From an uncultured Clostridia bacterium (GTDB lineage Bacteria; Bacillota; Clostridia; Oscillospirales; Oscillospiraceae), in the NCBI GenBank assembly GCA_947176425.1, contig CAMWQV010000143.1:1-6020 (forward strand): 6,020 nt of DNA, given 5' to 3'. The stretch's first letter is position 1. Each line of letters starts with the position of its first letter. Below, one piece after another: positions 5,986 through 6,020 of this stretch. Below the pieces are notes generated by a model that saw only the letters and a list, made by a program, of their open reading frames with translations, had not been told where the DNA came from and did not search any database. Both the position numbers and the translations under genes were made by a program.

Positions 5986-6020
5986 ATATCCGGCCCTGTC
6001 AATCTGCGGTTATCGGATAT
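5986..6020. repeat. Inverted repeat bracketing the -35 box (possible operator)
   Basis: The arms ATATCCG (5986-5992) and CGGATAT (6014-6020) are perfect 7-bp inverted copies separated by 21 bp. The -35 hexamer lies between them, and the downstream arm falls in the -35/-10 spacer. The right arm ends at the window edge and might extend further. The geometry suits a dimeric or looping regulator but could be chance. Confidence 0.3.
5997..6002 (-). promoter_or_regulatory. Candidate -35 box of operon promoter
   Basis: On the minus strand these bases read TTGACA, a perfect -35 consensus. They are followed after exactly 17 nt by TTGAAT (5974-5979), which matches four of the six TATAAT positions. The pair lies about 30 nt upstream of the first start codon and ahead of the only real non-coding gap in the window. 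It is therefore the best candidate for the promoter of the whole block. The call rests on sequence resemblance only. Confidence 0.5.

Overview
All recognisable genes lie on the minus strand and read from right to left as one compact six-gene block. Gaps between neighbours run from a 4-nt overlap to 33 nt, so a single operon is likely. A candidate sigma-A-type promoter sits near the right edge, about 30 nt upstream of the first gene. The moderately high GC content, GGAGG-type ribosome sites, Gram-positive-like envelope proteins and gene families suggest a gut-type Clostridia member, perhaps Oscillospiraceae. That taxonomic guess is inference; no marker gene is present.

In order of transcription the block encodes: (1) a soluble protein with an N-terminal zinc ribbon, a linker carrying three D-[KV]-T-x-P motifs, and an FHA domain (5226-5945); (2) a PP2C-type Ser/Thr phosphatase (4411-5229); (3) a secreted-side trypsin-like serine protease joined through one membrane helix to a cytoplasmic FHA domain (2963-4396); (4) a second, divergent PP2C phosphatase starting with GTG (2218-2958); (5) a secreted-side von Willebrand A domain joined through one membrane helix to a cytoplasmic FHA domain (682-2184); (6) an RDD-family membrane protein with a C-terminal FHA domain that ends abruptly halfway (34-669).

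The window thus holds four FHA domains (phosphothreonine readers) and two PP2C enzymes (phosphothreonine/serine erasers), but no kinase (writer). Three FHA domains are tethered to the membrane, two of them behind extracytoplasmic domains. I infer a transmembrane Ser/Thr-phosphorylation network in which envelope proteins are recruited or controlled by phosphorylation inside the cell. The kinase is presumably just outside the window or elsewhere in the genome. What the network controls cannot be read from this sequence; a secretion or envelope-assembly role is one possibility.

The most striking anomaly is at the left edge. The FHA domain of the last gene stops after its S-R-x-H segment, and no frame downstream continues the fold. 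This suggests a gene truncated by an insertion or rearrangement whose remainder lies outside the window. I see no tRNA, rRNA, CRISPR array, complete mobile element or clear terminator. No stretch of 300 bases lacks a gene.
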